From Membranipora membranacea (taxonomy: Eukaryota > Bryozoa > Gymnolaemata > Cheilostomatida > Membraniporidae): 64,000 bases of DNA. Of this stretch, positions 58,520 to 64,000 are shown in pieces. Within the stretch, counting starts at the first letter, position 1. Each line of letters opens with the position of its first letter. The stretch spans positions 7,130,001 to 7,194,000 of the forward strand of contig OU612069.1 in NCBI GenBank assembly GCA_914767715.1, given 5' to 3'. The translations under genes were made by a program, and so were the position numbers. The notes below the pieces were generated by a model. It was not told the origin of the DNA. It was given only the letters and a program-made list of their open reading frames with translations, and searched no databases.

Positions 58520-59839
58520 TCACAGATGTTACCACCTGATTAGGTTTGTTGATTGTCGGACGTGCTTGCAGGCAGGCTCATAATATGTAACAATTGGCTC
58601 CACTAAACAATGAATATCACGATAAATAAAAATAATAATAAATATGAATACAATTTTGGGCAGCACATATCACACCACTATCTGTATCACACGTCTACAC
58701 CCACATATTGCTCAAATAGGTAATGTGTTCTTACAAATTCAAACGATCTAATCATGCTGTTAAACATGGTATTATAATTCTTGTCATGCAGGCTTAAATA
58801 AGGGAACGACACATTTTCTAACCGAAAGCCGTACATTACTCTAATAACATCAGCACAGTAATATTGTTTCCAATATCAATTCTGGAAAGTATTTGTTTTG
58901 ACCTGAACAGTAAGCTTCTGTATACACAGTCATATTTTCTTATATTATTCAGAGTAAAATTCTCAGTGCCAAGCATGTACTGGATACAAAATTTGGTTGA
59001 GATCAAACAACAAAGAGCTGACATGTTAGATGACAAACATAACTTTTTCACTTCACTGCACTTGACTGGGTACCACACATATATAGAATGAATTGTATTG
59101 TATCGTGGTAGGCCTACATACCTTGACAAAGTTATTAAGTATTGTCTGGTGTTACTTATAATGCATTGCTGGTCACTGGACAGAAACATCTGAGTTGTAA
59201 GAGATTGGGACACAGACTAATTGAGCACCTATTCTGTAATAGATTTATTGTTTTTCAATTTTTTATTAAATCCCAGTAGCCGTGGTATTCCCCTGACAAC
59301 AGGGATAAATTTGACTTCTGTTTATGGCACAGGCCAATTTAACGATTATAGCTTATTTTTAATGAATAAGGAACTTCTTGTTCTGTGAAACATATTCAAG
59401 ATCAAGACGCAAAGATGGGGCTAATCTCAGATTTCCTGCTTAAAAGCTCAAGTGAAAGAGTAAAACAAGTAAAACTTTGCTTGAGAGGACGGAATAAAAA
59501 CATCACAAAAATTAAGAAGTCGTTTATAACGACACTTGCTCTCTGCAAAAACTCACTTGAATGAAAGATTTTAGAAGAAACAACTCTATAGTTAGGTACA
59601 AACCGAGAAACAGATTTAGTACGCAGCTAGGTGCAGAACACGTAAATAACAAAATATATCCTAATAAGAAACAAAAAAATGTATACACAATTATCATATC
59701 CATGGTACTATCACACGCAAAGGTTATGAACATACAGCAAGCTACACAATTTGAATAAAAGCCAAATTCCTGCCTTCAACTGGCTGAATTAGGTTTCCGG
59801 ACTTACAACATTACACTAATCTCAAATAACGGCCGCAGG
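58520..59839. repeat. Blocks M and N
   Basis: A truncated M (58520-58905) joined to N (58905-59839), ahead of block K and LRR exon 3. Confidence 0.55.
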
Positions 59840-60735
59840 TCCACCCTAGGGATACAACCTCAATTCAACTATTATTTCATCACCACTTATATACATTTTA
59901 TAATAGTTGAGAGGTATAAATAATGCTACCACTTGATGGTGGAATTGATATGCCTTTGTCTTGTCGCAGGTTTATGTCAATATGTATTTATGGTGTTTAA
60001 CCATCTGTTATCGACTCTTAGGACTACTTTAAATATATTCATCAGAGCAAAAGGAAATGGAGTGGAATATTCCATCTTCGGTTTTATTTACCCCGCCTAC
60101 ACGACTGCAGCTAACGTTCCATTCAAAAACTTACGATTTCTCTCAAAGTTTGCTCTGATTGGGTTAGGTTTCTTTCAATCTCATTGACATTTGATTTAAA
60201 GTTCATACATTTATCTCATTTTTCTCAAATTGCTTTATCTTTTAGTTTGTCAGACTGCTTGAAGGACATGCCCTGAAAAATAAAATTGAGAAAATCAAAT
60301 CAATATCGAAATAGGACGAGGTCATAACATCTGTCTTTGATGCATTGAGTAACAATTTATTACAAATATACCAGTCAGAAGCAAAGGCTAGTCAATGTTC
60401 CATATTTTTTATGGATTGACTGAAATGTCACTATCAATTGATAAATTGAATCGCATAACTTGCATCAATATAAATACTTATTTGTATCTGAAACGTCAGA
60501 TTGCAATTCAATTGATTTATGGTTACTGCTATCTCGTCAGATACTTGCATTAAAAGGAAACCCAAATCTATTCGGACAGCAAAATCTAAATCTGATAGGT
60601 ACAATTCTTCCTAGATAAATGTTCAATCTAAAACTTTCTCTCATTAATCAAATGTGTCGCTCAATCGTGTTTGCTCCATGAACTGACAAACAGTATCGCA
60701 TGGGATTTTAACGTTACATTATTTCTCCTCCACAG
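59840..60735 (-). pseudogene. LINE RT fragment and LRR upstream intron (block K)
   Basis: Same block as 47640-48231 and 28478-29156. The RT-derived part is about 60040-60390. It continues through an intron segment (tctctcattaatcaaatgtgtcgctcaat) up to the acceptor of the 60736 LRR module. Confidence 0.55.
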
Positions 60736-60876
60736 CATCTGCACACTGCCAGGACTGGAGTCATTAGAGGTTAGTGGGAATGAGGGCTTACAGAATATAC
60801 CTGCAGGATTGGGGCAAATTCGATCATTGAAGACAATAAAGGCTTGGGGCTGTGGTTTGACCAGCTTTCCAAACAG
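60736..60876 (+). pseudogene. LRR exon 3, splice donor lost
   Basis: Exon-length module of 141 bp with an intact acceptor (ttctcctccacag) and an open frame: ICTLPGLESLEV... ...LQNIPAGLGQIRSLKTI... CGLTSFPN, two LRRs closely related to the 29157 copy. At the expected donor the sequence is aaacag|atgggatgag instead of cag|gtgagtcag. The next bases (atgggattttaaa) match sequence lying about 115-160 bases further into the intron in the copies at 29297 and 46633. A deletion has therefore removed the donor and the start of the intron. Reading on, the frame meets a stop after DEMGF at 60896-60898. It could still act as a terminal exon, but loss of function is the simpler reading. Confidence 0.68.
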
Positions 60877-60892
60877 ATGGGATGAGATGGGA

Positions 60893-61021
60893 TTTTAAAT
60901 TGAAATTTTTTACCTAAAACTTCTCCTAAATATTTAAATTTGTCGAACTGCATGAAGGACATGTTCTGAAAAATTAGTTTGAGAAAATCAAATCAAAATC
61001 AAAATAAGACGCTGTCATAAC
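60893..61021 (-). pseudogene. LINE RT fragment after LRR exon 3 (block K)
   Basis: aaattgaaattttttacctaaaacttctcctaaatatttaaatttgtc matches the YLGVLLDTN segment at 46770-46820. It directly abuts the LRR module because of the deletion that removed the splice donor. Confidence 0.5.
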
Positions 61022-61930
61022 GTCACAACTCGCTCTCCTTAAACAGGAATGCTAGACAAGCTGCAGTAGCTTTTTCTCGAATGATTATGTCAAGAGAAAA
61101 CAGGTGCTTGATCAGATTGGTTTCAAAAATAATGTTTCGATATGTTGTGACTTAGTTCGACAAGCAAAAGGAAGTGAGCATCACCAAATGTGGGCTAGAG
61201 ATTGAGGGATGTTTGCACTGATAAGTCTTATGACATAATAATGGGAGTACCTGCTGTTATTGTCACTTATTTCCCTCTTTGTCTATACAAGTGTAACACA
61301 AGAAGTATGCCTAAGTGCCGTGTAGTAAATGTGATGATGCTTGCTTGCTATGATTGGTTTTTTGAATTCAAGCTAAAACATGAACCAGTCATTGCATGCA
61401 TGCTCATATAGGTCTATTTAGGTCTGCTCAAATAAGGGTCAGTAATACAGGTGCTGTTTTAAAGTATTTAGTCATTACAGTCATCATACAAGGACAATCT
61501 CGCTATGTAGAGCACAGGACTGCTCCAAATTTGTGTCAATTTTGCATGGGCCCCAACATTTTTTCTTGTGGATGAAGACTTTTAACTGGCACATAAAATC
61601 TCTTAATTTAAGCTGTTCTCAGCATAATGTCAACTAGGCACCATGCTAGCAACAATGTAATTTCACTAGGGGCCAGTCAGTAAAGGCTTCGGATCAAGCT
61701 GAAGAAGTTTGGCATTTCGTTTTGACTATCCGATCATGCCTGTTCAGCAAAATTGGTCTGTCCAATAAAACAAGTTGCCCTTCCGTCTATACCAGTACAG
61801 GTTGTCCCCAAACTGTGTCCGTACGGACACAGGCTGACGGTCGGGTATCTTGTCAGCCACTTACCTGGTTGTGAGTGCTTAAAAATAAAAATCAACACCG
61901 ACTAAAGGTATCAACACAGCTTGATTTTTC
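61022..61930. repeat. Block J copy
   Basis: The closest relative of 17365-18260, down to gggctagagattgagggatgtttgcactgataag and ggctgacggtcgggtatc. Small indels break the 17949-18254 frame. Confidence 0.6.
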
Positions 61931-62159
61931 ATTGAATCATTGAACTGTTAGATGTGCCGCTAAACTTTCTTAATTTCATGAACTAAAGCAGTTTCTCTCT
62001 CAAAAGTATTTACAAAAATAAAAAGATAAAATAATTACTCTCACAGGACAAAAAGACAAAATGATTACTGTTGTTACCACCTTATCGGTTTTGTTGTTTG
62101 TCAGACATGTTGGCAGACAGGCTCATAGTCCAAGTTATTGAAGATAATTGCATTCAGTA

Positions 62160-64000
62160 TGTACCAATTTGCTACATATATATTACGATGAATATCATAG
62201 TAAACTCATTTTTTTTGCGGCACTGATCAAGATCACACCACTATCTGTTTCACAAGTCTAGACCAACATATCGCTAAATTAGGAATTATCTTCTTACAAA
62301 TTCAATTGCTCAAATTGTGCTGTAAAAATGCATTTTAGTCCTGTAATGCAGGCTTAAATGGGCAAAGACACATCTTCTAACCGAAAGCCCTTCTATTGCT
62401 CAAAATAATCTAATAGCCATATCGCAATAATATGCTTTTCTATATCAAAACACTTTTGTTGACTTCCATCCCACATCTCACACTTGAAGATTCGGTATTA
62501 TTCTTATAAGAAGAAGTAATTAAATCCATAGTTAGGTAATTATAATAACAACAGTTACTTTATGGAAAAATATTCCAAGATTGAAAATCTCAATAGGCCC
62601 ACTTGATTGTTCGCCAAATGACTTCATTAGATCATCCCCTACATGTAAAGATCAAAAGTATACCTACAATTATTTGCAGAAGATATGTATGTGCGAGTGA
62701 TAACAAAATATCACTAATTTGTGTCTTGTGACACTCTTAGCTGTGACCAATTTTATGAGCAAGATACAGACATGGATTAATTGAAATCGGATAACAGCTT
62801 TTTAATAATTATAAACCTAGACAGGACACTATACATTTGAAGTGAGGCACTCAATTGTAGGCAACGCAACGTCATTAGAAGGTGTAGTAATCAATGATAT
62901 TATCATTGATTTACTGTCAACATAACTCAATCAATTTTGATCGGATTTCGAGTTTCAAAATTGCTTTACAAACAGCAGCATCTTGTTATCAACCTGATGT
63001 TATATCTGCTTCTCAGTGACTTATATGGTTGCTCCTTATCTCCCCCTACATCTTTTTAATTTGATGCAAAAACCATCACGAAATGATTGAAAGTTATTGT
63101 CCAGGCTTGGTGGTGTAATTACTTTTTAATCCACGAAATGAATGCAAAAAATCGTGGATGTCATACAACGTGGTGAAATGTTGGCAAAATATTATCTTTT
63201 TTTAACCAGATGACTCAATTAAAATGCACTTCTACAAACGCTAAAAGCGTTGTGTGTGACCTCGTTGTGACGTTGTCAGTAGAAGAATCTTTTAGGGTCA
63301 CTCTATTGTATTAACCCTTCATTTAATGCAGCATTTCTAAAATATAAATGTATTCTCAGTTTTCTCATAAAAACTTTGGATGCCAGCTGAGATGCTACAT
63401 TTATCCTCTATTGGAAAGAATCAGACGCAGCATATAAAGGATTCTTTTGTTTACCAAAACTTGAAACAATGAGAAGCATTGAATTGTATAGAGGCCTCAC
63501 ACTCAGCACAATACAATGATACAATGTTCATATCACAATAAAGATTTGATGTGAACCTGTAGTCTTGTCTTCTAAAATGACATCCCTTAAAATAATATCA
63601 GATTATGAGTATTGAATGCCGACGTAGATTATTGTTCCTAATTTGAAAATGGAACCCATGTTTTATTGTGAAAGCAGAAAATAAAAAGTACCTAGGCATG
63701 ATAGAAGGACCAGTAATTTTAGAACCTCCACATGACCGAGAAATATTGGGATTCTAAAACAGGGACCGGCAAAATTATTCATTATTTTACTTAAGGCAGT
63801 TCAGTACACATGAAGGGGGTGAATGTGATCACAGTACACTCTTAATTTTTTTAATACCTATGAGGTAACTTGTCAAGTCTTATGAGCTTGCCTCTTCTAA
63901 CTTCAGGCCACCAGGTTTCAGTATCTTGCCCAGATCATAACCTTACAGCAAATTTACACATCAAGCAACACTATTAGCACTGATAATAGAAACTAGATCT
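62160..64000. repeat. Block A, copy 3 (runs off the window)
   Basis: Matches 18310-20810 in order without the MITE; the window ends inside it. Confidence 0.6.

Noticed and set aside
1-64000. CRISPR array or bacterial defence system
   Set aside because: No regularly spaced short direct repeats; the window is clearly eukaryotic.

Overview
The window is AT-rich animal nuclear DNA, most likely from an invertebrate. The evidence is GT..AG introns, vertebrate-style phase-matched exons, and metazoan transposon families (piggyBac with introns, BEL/Pao, CR1/Jockey-type LINE, tRNA-derived SINE). There are no operons, ribosome binding sites or other bacterial signals. I cannot name the species. Very little of the 64 kb is host coding sequence; most is a mosaic of old, mutually similar non-coding repeats.

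Host-gene signal: on the + strand there are three 141-bp exons in the same phase (1083-1223, 29157-29297, 60736-60876) and the 3' half of a fourth (46572-46633). Each full exon encodes two leucine-rich repeats ending in a C-x-(L/I)-T-S-(L/F)-P motif. They look like duplicated modules of one large LRR gene, or of several tandem LRR genes, with very long introns. The third full exon has lost its splice donor and the fourth is cut in half, so part of the array is dead. On the - strand there is a candidate signal-peptide exon (17232-17319, ending in phase 1), a candidate LRR-like exon (35080-35288) and a broken coiled-coil gene (4016-4386).

Mobile elements, left to right. (1) 8893-11794 (-) is a decayed piggyBac transposase gene whose exon structure can still be read, including an RGG-rich exon. 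(2) 19427-19926 is a 500-bp TTAA-flanked piggyBac-type MITE. (3) 22015-22247 (-) is a tRNA-derived SINE. (4) 35596-35729 and 38413-38530 are two copies of a palindromic fold-back element. (5) 41918-46462 (+) is a full-length CR1/Jockey-type LINE with both ORFs open. (6) 48232-53331 (-) is a degenerate BEL/Pao retrotransposon missing its integrase core and 3' LTR. Many copies of an ancient LINE fragment (end of the reverse transcriptase, - strand) flank the LRR exons.

The rest is made of about ten recurring blocks, labelled A, E, H, I, J, K, L, M, N and G in the features. Most occur in the same orientation and in recurring order (M-L-N, J-M-L-N-K, J-A), which suggests repeated segmental duplication together with the LRR exons; a few copies of block A are inverted. 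The stretch 31000-39500 is mostly free of these blocks and appears to be single-copy sequence. No CRISPR array, rRNA or intact tRNA gene was seen. All boundaries and similarities were judged by eye.
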